The notes under the pieces are model-generated. The model was not told the DNA's origin and did no database searches. It was given only the letters and a program-made list of their open reading frames with translations. Shown here one piece after another: positions 9,816 to 18,888 of a stretch of DNA of 64,000 bases. A program made the translations under genes and the position numbers. How positions within the stretch are numbered: the first letter of the stretch is position 1; every line of letters starts with the position of its first letter. Source of the DNA: G965218495 sp965262785 (GTDB lineage: Bacteria > Bacteroidota > Rhodothermia > Rhodothermales > Bin80); NCBI GenBank assembly GCA_965262785.1, contig OZ253559.1, positions 744,001-808,000 on the forward strand, written 5' to 3'.

Positions 9816-10946
9816 TCAGTTGGTCCCGGCTTTGGGCTTGTGTATGACAACTTGCGGGAATGGGACATTGGCAATCGAGAACCCGTAGCCGGAGTCAATT
9901 CCTTCTACGCTCGGTGCACTCCCCAGATACCTCCCCAGTCCCGTCCGCGCGTCAATCTTGAACAAGGGCCCGTAATTTGGGCCCCTATCAGGGCCACGCT
10001 CTTGAATGGTGACGTATTGCACATACAGGTTCCCCGCCGGATCGGTGAATATGGTCTCAAGCCGGCGCTGACCAGGTTCTAAAGGGACAAAGCCCCAGTC
10101 GCCATCCTCATATTCCTCGATGGAATTTGGATACAAATCGGCAAACTTCACGTGCCACGCTACCTCGCCATTCTCCCTGTAGCCGGTCACCACGGGTGCC
10201 CAGACCCGATTCAGGACAACGATACCGTTCGCCTCGCTGCAGGTCATAAGCCCCATTCGGGACATGTTCAATGACATTGTCTCGTTTGGTGACTGGTAGT
10301 ACTCTAAAAACGAAGCCACATGCTCGCCGTCATAGGTGAATTTGTGCAGTACGCCCTCATACGGCGGATTGTATCCATACACCCAATAGTGCCCATTCAT
10401 CGCGCAACCATCGTGGGAGAGCAAACCTGTACGGAAGTGTGACTTTAGTATGTAGGTGGAGTCATTTTGGCGGTCAAAAGCCACCACAGATCCACCAAAT
10501 TCCTCTAGCACGAAGACCGATTGTCCCTGATCGGCGACGGAAATCTGGTACGGCCTCTTGCGAAATTCTCCCGGGCCCTCTCCGCGTCCGCCAAACGACG
10601 CCAGCAGGGCTCCGCCATAGTCGAAAGCGCGGACTTCACTGCTTCCGAAATCCAAAACAAGTACGGTTCCGTCACCAGTCAGCGCAAGATCCGTGATCCG
10701 GCCAAACATTTCGTGGTACTCCCCGTCTGCCACGCCGATGGTAATCTTCTCATGACTTGCCTCGCCCATGAAGGCGAGCTCGGGGTCCTCACGCAGGACG
10801 AATCGCGGATCGGTCACCTCTGGAATGTTTTCCGGCGTTGGATGCAGCTCCACGATCCGACGCTGTATTCCCTGTGCGCTAGTCGCGACCAGCGAGGACA
10901 GTAAGAGGCCAACCAAGAGCCGTTCAGGCTGAAGTGTCAATTGCAT
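9816..10946 (-). CDS. Secreted 6-bladed beta-propeller protein, array copy C
   Basis: Third array copy, 376 residues. Signal peptide RLLVGLLLSSLVATSAQG, then VELHPTPENIPEVTDPRF. Shared blocks: GGRGEGPGEFRKRPYQIS, MNGHYWVYGYN, LHKFTYDGEHVASFLEYYQS, TCSEANGIVVLNR, GYRENGEVAWHVKF, GPLFKIDARTG, VPFPQVVIHKP. Its leader resembles that of copy A (GTTGTG...GATTC about 15 bases from the start), while B, D and E share another motif. This suggests two sublineages within the array. All five genes point the same way with ~265-300-base spacers apart from the D-E gap, too long for tight translational coupling, so each may have its own promoter. Ligand unknown. Confidence 0.82.
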   Translation of the reverse strand: MQLTLQPERLLVGLLLSSLVATSAQGIQRRIVELHPTPENIPEVTDPRFVLREDPELAFMGEASHEKITIGVADGEYHEMFGRITDLALTGDGTVLVLDFGSSEVRAFDYGGALLASFGGRGEGPGEFRKRPYQISVADQGQSVFVLEEFGGSVVAFDRQNDSTYILKSHFRTGLLSHDGCAMNGHYWVYGYNPPYEGVLHKFTYDGEHVASFLEYYQSPNETMSLNMSRMGLMTCSEANGIVVLNRVWAPVVTGYRENGEVAWHVKFADLYPNSIEEYEDGDWGFVPLEPGQRRLETIFTDPAGNLYVQYVTIQERGPDRGPNYGPLFKIDARTGLGRYLGSAPSVEGIDSGYGFSIANVPFPQVVIHKPKAGTN

Positions 10947-11248
10947 GAGCAGTTAGCGGTTGTGATGCGGGTCAGATTCACTATTGGAGCGTGCCAGCGC
11001 CCTTAGGCAGGGTTACAGCTGAAGTCGCATAAGTTCCGCTATGCGCACTTGCAGCAACGCTGCAAGCACTATTGCGTCCAAAGACTCTTGTGCCACTTGA
11101 CACTCTCGCAAACGGCAGGTCCCCTGCAAGTTCAAGTGTCCGCGCAAGAAGAGGCGGTTGGTACTCCTGCAACGCATGACCGGTCGCTATGCCCACGAAG
11201 GAGCGACGAGCCGTTTGCCAGTTGCTTGTGGTAACGCAGTAGCCCGAA

Positions 11249-12382
11249 TCAGTGGACCCCTGCTAGAGGCTTGTGTATGACGACCTGTGGGAACGGCTTG
11301 TTGGTAGTTGAGAACACGTAGCCTGAATCAATGCCACGCACCACGCTCGGCGCGATCCCAAGGTGCGTTCCTTTGCCGGTCCGAGCATCTATCCTGAACA
11401 AGTGGCCGTAGTCTGGTGCGCTTTCAAATCCAGGCTCCTCAAAAGTCACGAATTGCACGTAAAAGTTGCCTGCCTGATCAGCAAAGAGCGAGCGCAACTG
11501 GCTTTGGCCTGGTTTAGGTCGATCGTAGCCCCAAGGTTGGCCCGCAGACTCCGCCCAGCGGACCTGATCAAAGTCGGCGATTTTTATACGCCACGCTACC
11601 TCGCCGTTCTCCAGGTAACCTGTCACCACTGGCGCATTGAACCGATTCAAGGCAACGATGCCGTGCGCCTCGCTGCATGCCATAAGCCCGTGTCGAGACA
11701 TCAGGTGGGTTATTAGTTCTCGTGGAGACTGGTAGTACTCCAGAAACGAGGCCACGCGCTCGCCGCCGTACGTGAACTTGTGAAGCACGCCATCGATCGC
11801 AGGATTGTATCCATAGACCCAGTAGTGCCCATTCATCGCACAGCCATTGTGGGCGAGCAAGCCTGTACGGAAGTGCATACTCGGCGCGAACGTAGAAGGG
11901 TCTTGGCGACCGAATGCTGTAACAGATTCTCCAAATTCATCTATCACGAAGGCCGCCCTACCCTGATCAGCAGAGGAAATCCTGTATGGCCTCTTTTGGA
12001 ATTCCCCCGGACCAGCTCCCGGCCCCCCGAACGTGGCGAGCAGCACTCCACCATAGTCGAATACACGCACCTCGCTGTTTCTGCGGTCCAAGACAAGCAC
12101 GGTTCCATCGCCCGGGAGCGCAAGGTCCACGACCTCGCCAAACATCTCGAGGTACTCTCCGTCTTCCACGCCGATGGTGATCCGCTCATAGCTTGCTTCG
12201 TCTATGAAGGTCGACTCCCGGTCCGCACGCAAGATGAAACGCGGATCGGCCACCTCCGGGATATTCTCTGGCGTCGGATGCAGCTCCACGATCCGAGACT
12301 GTATTCCACTCGCGTCAGGCACGATGAGGGCGTACAGCATTAAGCCCGCCACGGCCAGGTTGACTTGAGCGATTCTATTCAT
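11249..12382 (-). CDS. Secreted 6-bladed beta-propeller protein, array copy D
   Basis: Fourth array copy, 377 residues. The start MNRIAQVNLAVAGLMLYALI is nearly the same as in copy E (MNRIIQVSLTLAGLVL), pointing to a recent D/E duplication. Post-signal motif VELHPTPENIPEVADPRF; then LALPGDGTVLVLDRRNSEVR, GGPGAGPGEFQKRPYRIS, MNGHYWVYGYN, LHKFTYGGERVASFLEYYQS, ACSEAHGIVALNR, FRIDARTGKGTHLG and KPFPQVVIHKP. No lipobox. No catalytic motif seen. The gene is intact; the gap upstream of it contains an IS256 relic. Confidence 0.82.
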   Translation of the reverse strand: MNRIAQVNLAVAGLMLYALIVPDASGIQSRIVELHPTPENIPEVADPRFILRADRESTFIDEASYERITIGVEDGEYLEMFGEVVDLALPGDGTVLVLDRRNSEVRVFDYGGVLLATFGGPGAGPGEFQKRPYRISSADQGRAAFVIDEFGESVTAFGRQDPSTFAPSMHFRTGLLAHNGCAMNGHYWVYGYNPAIDGVLHKFTYGGERVASFLEYYQSPRELITHLMSRHGLMACSEAHGIVALNRFNAPVVTGYLENGEVAWRIKIADFDQVRWAESAGQPWGYDRPKPGQSQLRSLFADQAGNFYVQFVTFEEPGFESAPDYGHLFRIDARTGKGTHLGIAPSVVRGIDSGYVFSTTNKPFPQVVIHKPLAGVH

Positions 12383-12407
12383 GGGACCCGTATGTGGTCC
12401 GATTCAT

Positions 12408-12429
12408 CCTCGGCCCGATGCCGCCAAGG
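12408..12429 (-). promoter_or_regulatory. Shared leader motif upstream of propeller copy D
   Basis: Minus strand TTGGCGGCATCGGGCCGAGG, 26 bases before the start codon, the same distance as in copies B and E. Confidence 0.35.
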
Positions 12430-12681
12430 GTAGTGTGGAACAGGCCTTCTATGTTTGGGATACGTGCGATCGCGGGAAGTACTGTCAGCATGCTCGGGTA
12501 CTCCGGGGCTGCTGAAGTCAGCGCTCTGAAAAGGTGCACGGACCCTTATTGGCCGCAAGCGGCTACAGGGCCCATGACGGTTTATGGGGCGCGGCAGCAG
12601 ACAGTCAATCAGGCCCATGGAGTTACGCCCGAATACGGCTCGTTTCATTTGGCCACTTTTGGAGGGGCGTGGAGTCAAAGT

Positions 12682-12894
12682 CAGTTGGGAGGGGGATGTG
12701 CAACAGTGAATATGGCGTGTTGTCTGCGGCGTTCCAACTCACGTGTAAGGGCTGCTTCCATCGCTCTCAGATGCATAGGCTCCAATATGCGACTTAGTCT
12801 GGACTCGTAGTGCTTGAAGATGGCGGCGAACCAGCGGTGCCGCTGATTCGTGGAACGCCATCGTTATACGTTGCGCGTGCGATGGTAAATCACA
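12682..12894 (-). pseudogene. Relic of an IS256 transposase 3' end
   Basis: About 213 bases closely similar to the 3' end of the IS256 transposase at 42095-42305: the run coding for RNVKRWRSTNQRHRWFAAIF, then the KHYESRLSRILEPVHLR region and EVERRRQQ, with several substitutions and a broken frame. Similarity ends abruptly near 12894. It lies in the D-E propeller spacer, which is 593 bases long against ~265-300 in the other gaps; the relic explains most of the excess. No terminal repeat or target duplication could be made out. The remaining ~380 bases of the gap (12383-12681 and 12895-12975) show no gene. Confidence 0.85.
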
Positions 12895-12975
12895 CTGGTG
12901 TAGCGGGCACTTGTAACGGGGGGGTCATAGCTGGATTGGGTTAGTGACACGGGACGTTCAACTATCCCTGCCCAG

Positions 12976-14115
12976 CTAGTTATGAATCAATCTCCCTTTG
13001 GGCTTGTGTATGACGACTTGCGGGAACGGCTTGTTGGTGGTTGAGAACACGTAGCCGGAATCAATGCCCCGCACCACGCTCGGCGCCATCCCCAAGTACG
13101 TTCCTTCACCTGTCCGCGCATCTATCTTGAACAAGGGCCCGTGGTCCGGAGTGTTGTCGAAGCCCTTCTTTTCGTATGTCAAGTAGTGCACATAGAAGTC
13201 GCCCGCCGGATCGGTAAAGATGGACCAAAGCATGCTCTGGCCTGGCTTAGGTAGATCCCAGGTCCAAGCCGGAGGAGAAAATTCCGCCATCCGGACCGGA
13301 TCAAAGTCGGCCAACTTTACTTGCCACGCCATCTCGCCATCCTCCCCGTACCCGGTCACCACAGGCGCATTGAGTCGATTCAGGGCCACGATGCCGTGCG
13401 CTTCGCTGCAGGCCATAAGTCCATTCCGTGAAAACCTTTGCGCAAAGTACTGGCGTGGAGACTTGTAGTACTCCAGAAACGAAGCCACGCGCTCGCCGCC
13501 ATACGTGAATTTGTGCAGCACGCCCTCGAATCCCGGGTTGTACCCGTAGACCCAGAAGTGCCCATTCATCGCGCAGCCGTTGTGGGCGGTTAAGTCTGTG
13601 TAGAATCTCCCCTTTGGCGTGACTGCGGACTCACCTTGAAGCTCAAAGGCCGTAACAAAGTCTCCAAAAGACCCGAGCACGAATACTGAACTTCCCTTGT
13701 CCACGACGGAAATATTGTCTGGCTCGTCACGGAACTCTCCCGGACCCGCTCCGGACCCGCCGAACGTGGTGAGCAGGATTCCATCATAGTCAAACACACG
13801 GACCTCGGCGTTTGCGGCGTCTACCACCAGCACGGTTCCATTGCCCGTAAGCGCAAGGCTATTGATCTCCCCAAACATCTCGTCGTACTCCCCGTCTTCC
13901 ACACCGATGGTAATCTTCTCGTGACTGGCCTCCCCGATGAGGGTCAAATTGGGGTCCTCGTTCAAAATAAAGCGCGGATCGGTCACCTCCGGAATATTTT
14001 CTGCCGTTGGATGCAACTCCACGATCTTGTACTGCATTCCACTTGCGTTAGCCACGACGGGCGTGCACAGCACTAAGCCCGCCAGAGTCAGGCTTACTTG
14101 TATGATTCTATTCAT
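12976..14115 (-). CDS. Secreted 6-bladed beta-propeller protein, array copy E
   Basis: Fifth and most upstream array copy, 379 residues from ATG at 14115. The frame runs on to 14226, but the extra 37 residues are polar and precede a good signal peptide (MNRIIQVSLTLAGLVLCTPV), so the inner start is chosen. Post-signal motif VELHPTAENIPEVTDPRF, then LALTGNGTVLVVDAANAEVR, GGSGAGPGEFRDEP, MNGHFWVYGYN, LHKFTYGGE, ACSEAHGIVALNR, GPLFKIDARTGEGTYLG, KPFPQVVIHKP. Nearest relative by eye is copy D. Role unknown; repeated exported propellers suggest binding of varied extracellular or envelope ligands, which is inference. Confidence 0.82.
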   Translation of the reverse strand: MNRIIQVSLTLAGLVLCTPVVANASGMQYKIVELHPTAENIPEVTDPRFILNEDPNLTLIGEASHEKITIGVEDGEYDEMFGEINSLALTGNGTVLVVDAANAEVRVFDYDGILLTTFGGSGAGPGEFRDEPDNISVVDKGSSVFVLGSFGDFVTAFELQGESAVTPKGRFYTDLTAHNGCAMNGHFWVYGYNPGFEGVLHKFTYGGERVASFLEYYKSPRQYFAQRFSRNGLMACSEAHGIVALNRLNAPVVTGYGEDGEMAWQVKLADFDPVRMAEFSPPAWTWDLPKPGQSMLWSIFTDPAGDFYVHYLTYEKKGFDNTPDHGPLFKIDARTGEGTYLGMAPSVVRGIDSGYVFSTTNKPFPQVVIHKPKGRLIHN

Positions 14116-14432
14116 AGGGCACGCAGTCAGTTTGACCCCATTCTCGGCTCGAAGCCACAGGGATGGTGTGTGACGCCAGTCGCTTTTGGTGCATAGACGC
14201 ACGACGTCGTGAATGGTTGCTAGCAAGCGCAGAAACGCCCGGACTCTTCAAGTCATGCGCTCTGCCGGGATACACGCTCTCCTGAGTGCTGCCATCGGTA
14301 AACGCGGCCCAACACGCCACGGGACGCGGTGGTAGTGTGTCAATCACACCCACACCAGGCTGCAGTGGCCACGGAGCTGTCTCAAGTCGTATGTCGTTGA
14401 GAAGCATTCGAGCATCGGATTCTGCCGACTCA
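14116..14432. other. Spacer between propeller array and pyrD
   Basis: Holds the copy-E leader motif at 14142-14162 (minus strand CCTGTGGCTTCGAGCCGAGA, 27 bases from the start). The rest shows no gene or clear terminator. Confidence 0.4.
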
Positions 14433-15533
14433 CTATCCATCTGCGCCAATGGCCTCACGGATGGATCCCAAGCCATCCCGCTCACAGCAGGCAGCGAGAC
14501 CTGCCTTGATACGTTTTACAATACCGGGGCCTTCATACGCTAGCGAAGTATAGAACTGTACCAACGTGGCACCCGCACGCAGCATGCGGTAGGCCGCCTG
14601 CGCGGAATCAACTCCACCCACTCCGATAACAGGAGTCTGTGGGCCCAGGCGACGATACAGATACCGCACCAGCCGTATGGTGCGCGGCCTGAGCGGCGGA
14701 CCACTTACGCCACCTGCGCCGATCAAGGCAAGGGCGTCCGGGTGAGTCTGCAAACCGTCGCGGTCCGCAGCCGTGTTGGTCGCGATATAGCCACGGACTC
14801 CATAAGCCCGCCCTACAGCCAGAATCTCCTCGATCTGGCTGTCAAAGACCACGCGGGCGGAGGGTGGCGGCGATACCTTTAGAAAGATGGGCGGTTGACT
14901 GTAGAGCCTACGGCGCTCTCTGAAGATGGCCTCTAGCAACGTGTCCAGGCTGGCTGGATCCTCAAACGTCTTGCCGTCCGCCGTGTTTGGGCACGAGACG
15001 TTTAGCGCTACGTAGTCCGCCATGGGCGCCAGGCGAATGAAGCTCTCACAATAGTCCGCAACGGCTTCCGGCCCTACGATCGCAGCTTTGTGCGTCTTTG
15101 CAAGACTGATGCCGATCGGGATTTGACACCGCTTGCGCACTCTCTTGATCCGCCGGCTGATCCGCGCTGCACCCTGATTCGGAAGCCCCATCCGATTAAT
15201 GATAGCCTGATCTTCAGGCAGCCTAAAAGTCCGCGGACGCGGGTTTCCTCGAGAGGCGTGCGCCGTGACTGAGCCAACCTCTACAAAGCCAAAGCCCAAC
15301 GTCTCCCAAAATGGCAACAACTGGGCGTTCTTGTCAAAGCCCGCAGCTAGGCCCACAGGGTTGCCAAAGTCCAGCCCTGCGACCCGCTGCTGCAGTACCG
15401 CATCTTCATAGACATAGTGCCTGCGCATCCGTCCAGGCGCACCAGCTTGTGCCAGACGAGCAGCAGCGAAGCCCAGCGCGTGCGCGCGTTCAGGGTCGAG
15501 CCGAAAAAGCCATGGGCGGAGTACGTCATACAT
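14433..15533 (-). CDS. pyrD: Dihydroorotate dehydrogenase (quinone), class 2
   Basis: Oxidises dihydroorotate to orotate in pyrimidine synthesis, passing electrons to membrane quinone. From ATG at 15533 the product is 366 residues and begins MYDVLRPWLFRLDPERAHAL, the usual N-terminal membrane-associating helices of class 2 enzymes; the frame reaches 15617, overlapping the next gene, but the added 28 residues do not fit the family. Motifs: VGLAAGFDKNAQ (FMN site), GFVEVGSVTAHASRGNPRPR, INRMGLPNQGA, VALNVSCPNT with the class 2 catalytic Ser, FLKVSPP, IATNTAADRDG, GVGGVDSAQAAYRMLRAGA. It lies downstream of the peptidase/propeller/barrel gene on the same strand with a ~77-base gap. Unusual point: SPP where many have SPD. 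Confidence 0.95.
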   Translation of the reverse strand: MYDVLRPWLFRLDPERAHALGFAAARLAQAGAPGRMRRHYVYEDAVLQQRVAGLDFGNPVGLAAGFDKNAQLLPFWETLGFGFVEVGSVTAHASRGNPRPRTFRLPEDQAIINRMGLPNQGAARISRRIKRVRKRCQIPIGISLAKTHKAAIVGPEAVADYCESFIRLAPMADYVALNVSCPNTADGKTFEDPASLDTLLEAIFRERRRLYSQPPIFLKVSPPPSARVVFDSQIEEILAVGRAYGVRGYIATNTAADRDGLQTHPDALALIGAGGVSGPPLRPRTIRLVRYLYRRLGPQTPVIGVGGVDSAQAAYRMLRAGATLVQFYTSLAYEGPGIVKRIKAGLAACCERDGLGSIREAIGADG

Positions 15534-15610
15534 GGGCAAGCGCGTACGCCAGCAGACACCCACCAAACCCATGAGCGGATACTGTGCCCGCGCAAGTCCG
15601 CGTAGACTTG

Positions 15611-18600
15611 CTACCAACCGGGGCTGAACAGGAATCCAAAATGTGCACCCCGGTCTGGGCGCTGGAATGGATACGCATAGTAAAACTCAGCGACGATATA
15701 GCCCAGAATGTTGATGCGGGCTGCGGAGCCTACGCTGGCTACCGGTGCGCGCCCAGTCCCGTCAATCTCCCACTTTAGCAGGTCGAATGGTCTATCCCGC
15801 TTCGTCCAGGCCAGACCAGCGTCAGCAAACCCGACAAGCTCCAATGGTATATACGGGAATTTGATGAGTCCGAGCGCGTCACTGCCAAAGAGCGGAATGC
15901 GGACCTCCGCGCTCATCATCGCAAGGCGGGAGCCCTCAAGTCGCGCAAAGACGCTACATGCTGGATCCGTACACTCCGTCCCTTCAAACGAGTAGCGGCT
16001 GTAGCCACGAAGGAAGCCCGGATAATAAGGCACATCCAAATACTCCCTTGCAAACACACCGGACTCATCCAGCTTTGGGCCATAGTTGGCACTATGTAGA
16101 CCCCGTACCGCAAACGTAACTGGATTCCAGAAAAAATACCGCCGGTAGTCGGCCAGTACCGCGACGAAGCTGTTGGACCCTACCCTTGGCGCAACTTGCA
16201 GGCGGTATCGCCCGCCTTGCATCGGCGAAGTGTATCCAAAGTTGGAGAAGTCTCCCACGTATGCCACGCCAACCTGCGCCAGATTGATTGCATCAGGCTC
16301 ACAAATAGGGCTCTCACCTAACTCTTCTTGCGTGAGGTCACTGCACTTGTCAAACCGTGTTCGCTGCCGGCTTTGTCCAAAGGGCGAACTAACAATCTGT
16401 ATCAGCTCATAGTCAAAGGAGTACCGCGAAAATCCTCCGAATATTTCCACGCGACGAGTCGTGGAAAAAGGGTACGAGCCAATGCCGATCAGTTGATCTA
16501 TGAAAATTCGCCGCCGCAGGTCGATGTAAACCAGGGAGCCATACTCGTCAATGCCCGCTTGGGGATACCCGTATACCAGCGGCGTATGGCCCACCATGCC
16601 ACCATAGTTGAAACGCCTACTGCGGTTCATATACTGAGTCTGGGCACCTATGTCCTTGAAGGTACCATTGGCCTGAGCCACAAGCACCAGTTCCCTGTTT
16701 CCCAGCATGTCGCTGAAATAGAATCCGATGCCACCGTAGACACCATTGCCATAACCGTAGCTTCCGCCGGTTGCGCCCAGCGTAGGCGGCGCCACATAGT
16801 TCAGCCTCAGCCGCGAGCTGTACGAGTTCTCATCCACAGGTGCCGGCTCCGGAAGGCCCGTTAGCGGATCATCCAGATAGTCAGCTACCAAGCCCTCGTT
16901 GCGGGCGCTAAAGGGCGGCAATACACTCGCCATCGCCATCTCCCCCGTCGCTGCACTGGCCAGGATGCCTTGCGCATCGGATCCGTCCAGGGAAAACACG
17001 TTGTACGCGCCATCATAGAATACCGAATACATTAGTCGCCCATTCTGGGTCGCGACCGACATCGTAGGCGACAGCGCCGTGATGCCGCTGACACCGGTCT
17101 TCAGGTTGGTAATCCTGTACACGTCGCCCTCGGCCAGCGTGTAGCGGTAAATGTCAGAAAAGCCGTCCTGGTCGCTGACGAAATACAGGCTTCGCCCATC
17201 GGGCGAAAACTGCGGGTTAATGTGCTTGCCGTGCCCGAAGGGGACGATCGTTTCCATTGCGCCGTCATGCACGTCCACCAGCGTTAGACGGGTGTCTGCA
17301 TATTTGAGCGTTTCGAAATCCGTGCCACCCGGCCCTCGGTCGCTGATCACCGCGATGGTCTGCCCGTCTGGAGACCATGCCGGCTGCAGATCCGCGTAGC
17401 GGTCATTGGTCAGCTGTCGCACGTTGCCGGTGGCCAGATCCAGTATGTACAGGTCGCTAAGACCGCCGTCAATGCCACTGAAGGCAATTGAGCGGCCGTG
17501 AGGCGCCCACGCCGGGTTGCTCAGCGCACCTACGCCGGCCACCTTTACGCGGCGCTCTACGCTGCCGCTGTCGAGATCCCAGATGGTGAGCTCATTGTCG
17601 CCCTGTGCAAAGGTCACAAAGGCAAACTTCTTGCCATCGGGAGACCAGGAACCAGCCGAGTTGATGAATCGGATGTTGTCGAAATGCGAGTTCGAGTTCG
17701 TGGCACGCAGCTTCCGAATCGTCTTCCCGGTACTTGCATCCGCGATGAACAGGTTGATGTTGAACACCTCCTGGTTGGACAGGTAGGCCACATATTGGCC
17801 GTCCGGGCTCACTGTGGGCGAAAGATGGAGGTTGCCTCCGGTGATCGCCTTAGTCAGCACGGTGCGTCCTGCACTGTCCGGGTGCACACGCCCCTCCATC
17901 AGCGGCAAATACGCCTCCTTGATCGCCTCGGCCCACTCCGTAGACAGCGAGTCTGCCCGGATACCGATTGTATATACAAAGGCTGAGTCCACACCCGTGC
18001 GCCCGCCCAGCTTGAAGAGGTTCGTTACCGCTGCATCTCCATACTTGCCGCCGACATATGCCAGGTAGGCCTGACCGTAGCGGTAAGGAGAGTACTTGCT
18101 GCTTCCTGTCAGATCGTCGATCGTTGGCAGGTCGTCTCTTAGTGCCGCATCTCGCATCCACATGGCCGTGTGCGCATCCTCGCGCCCCACCGAGAGATAT
18201 TCCGCCATCCCCTCAACCAGCCACAAGGGAAGCAGCTGCAAGGAGAAGCGGGAGCTATCGTTGCGCGACAATCCGATGTCGTACTGAAAGGAGTGCACCA
18301 GCTCATGCCCTAAGACATGGTCCGTCTCTTTATAGATGCCGGTGAGCGGCATGACAACGCGCTCTTGCAGGCTTTCGGTCACGCCGCCGGTGCCCTGGCC
18401 TATGAAGCCGCCGATGACGTTAGTCTGCTGGAAGTCTGCGTCGTTGGCGTAGAATATGATTGGCTTTCGCTCGTAGAATTCGCGCAAGAACGTGCGCGCG
18501 TGTCGCCGGTACCAGCGTTCGCCCATGCGCGCCGCATCGGTTACTGCCTCCTTTTCCTCCGGGTAGTAATAGAATTCGAAGTGCTGCGTCTTAAAGCTGC

Positions 18601-18718
18601 GGAACTGGAAGTTGTCGTACTGTACCTTGTTGCGGCCAAACCCCTGGGCAAGCGCGTCACCAGCCGTGGCTAGAAGAATGGCCACCATCATGACAGCCAA
18701 CAGCAAGAATGATCTCAT
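15611..18718 (-). CDS. Exported peptidase-like / TolB propeller / outer-membrane barrel fusion
   Basis: A 1035-residue three-part envelope protein from ATG at 18718 (signal peptide MRSFLLLAVMMVAILLATAG; the frame extends 12 codons further). Part 1, residues ~30-290: gluzincin-like peptidase MA domain with HELVHSF (HExxH near residue 138) and a downstream Glu in LVEGMAEYLS. Part 2, ~300-600: PD40/TolB-type propeller with repeated SPDG turns (LSPTVSPDGQYVAYLS, PAWSPDGQTIAVISD, PQFSPDGRSLYFVSD). Part 3, ~640-1035: Omp85-like surface-antigen barrel with alternating strands, ending in an aromatic C-terminus (FGFLFSPGW), as needed for Bam-dependent insertion. It may process or sense envelope proteins at the outer membrane. 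Similar fusions exist in Bacteroidota-like bacteria; substrate unknown. Divergent from mrdA. Confidence 0.85.
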   Translation of the reverse strand: MRSFLLLAVMMVAILLATAGDALAQGFGRNKVQYDNFQFRSFKTQHFEFYYYPEEKEAVTDAARMGERWYRRHARTFLREFYERKPIIFYANDADFQQTNVIGGFIGQGTGGVTESLQERVVMPLTGIYKETDHVLGHELVHSFQYDIGLSRNDSSRFSLQLLPLWLVEGMAEYLSVGREDAHTAMWMRDAALRDDLPTIDDLTGSSKYSPYRYGQAYLAYVGGKYGDAAVTNLFKLGGRTGVDSAFVYTIGIRADSLSTEWAEAIKEAYLPLMEGRVHPDSAGRTVLTKAITGGNLHLSPTVSPDGQYVAYLSNQEVFNINLFIADASTGKTIRKLRATNSNSHFDNIRFINSAGSWSPDGKKFAFVTFAQGDNELTIWDLDSGSVERRVKVAGVGALSNPAWAPHGRSIAFSGIDGGLSDLYILDLATGNVRQLTNDRYADLQPAWSPDGQTIAVISDRGPGGTDFETLKYADTRLTLVDVHDGAMETIVPFGHGKHINPQFSPDGRSLYFVSDQDGFSDIYRYTLAEGDVYRITNLKTGVSGITALSPTMSVATQNGRLMYSVFYDGAYNVFSLDGSDAQGILASAATGEMAMASVLPPFSARNEGLVADYLDDPLTGLPEPAPVDENSYSSRLRLNYVAPPTLGATGGSYGYGNGVYGGIGFYFSDMLGNRELVLVAQANGTFKDIGAQTQYMNRSRRFNYGGMVGHTPLVYGYPQAGIDEYGSLVYIDLRRRIFIDQLIGIGSYPFSTTRRVEIFGGFSRYSFDYELIQIVSSPFGQSRQRTRFDKCSDLTQEELGESPICEPDAINLAQVGVAYVGDFSNFGYTSPMQGGRYRLQVAPRVGSNSFVAVLADYRRYFFWNPVTFAVRGLHSANYGPKLDESGVFAREYLDVPYYPGFLRGYSRYSFEGTECTDPACSVFARLEGSRLAMMSAEVRIPLFGSDALGLIKFPYIPLELVGFADAGLAWTKRDRPFDLLKWEIDGTGRAPVASVGSAARINILGYIVAEFYYAYPFQRPDRGAHFGFLFSPGW

Positions 18719-18888
18719 GGCATTAGGGCAAGGTGGCACGCTTCGGTGTAACAAGTGCTAACCCTAGCGGTTGCAATAGTATCCAAAAAATGTCCAGCGG
18801 CGAATGGGCATTGCCTCTCAGACGTCTGTGCTGATACTGGGTAACAAATAGTATGCCAATCTTTACATCGGAGTAGTTACTCCACGCC

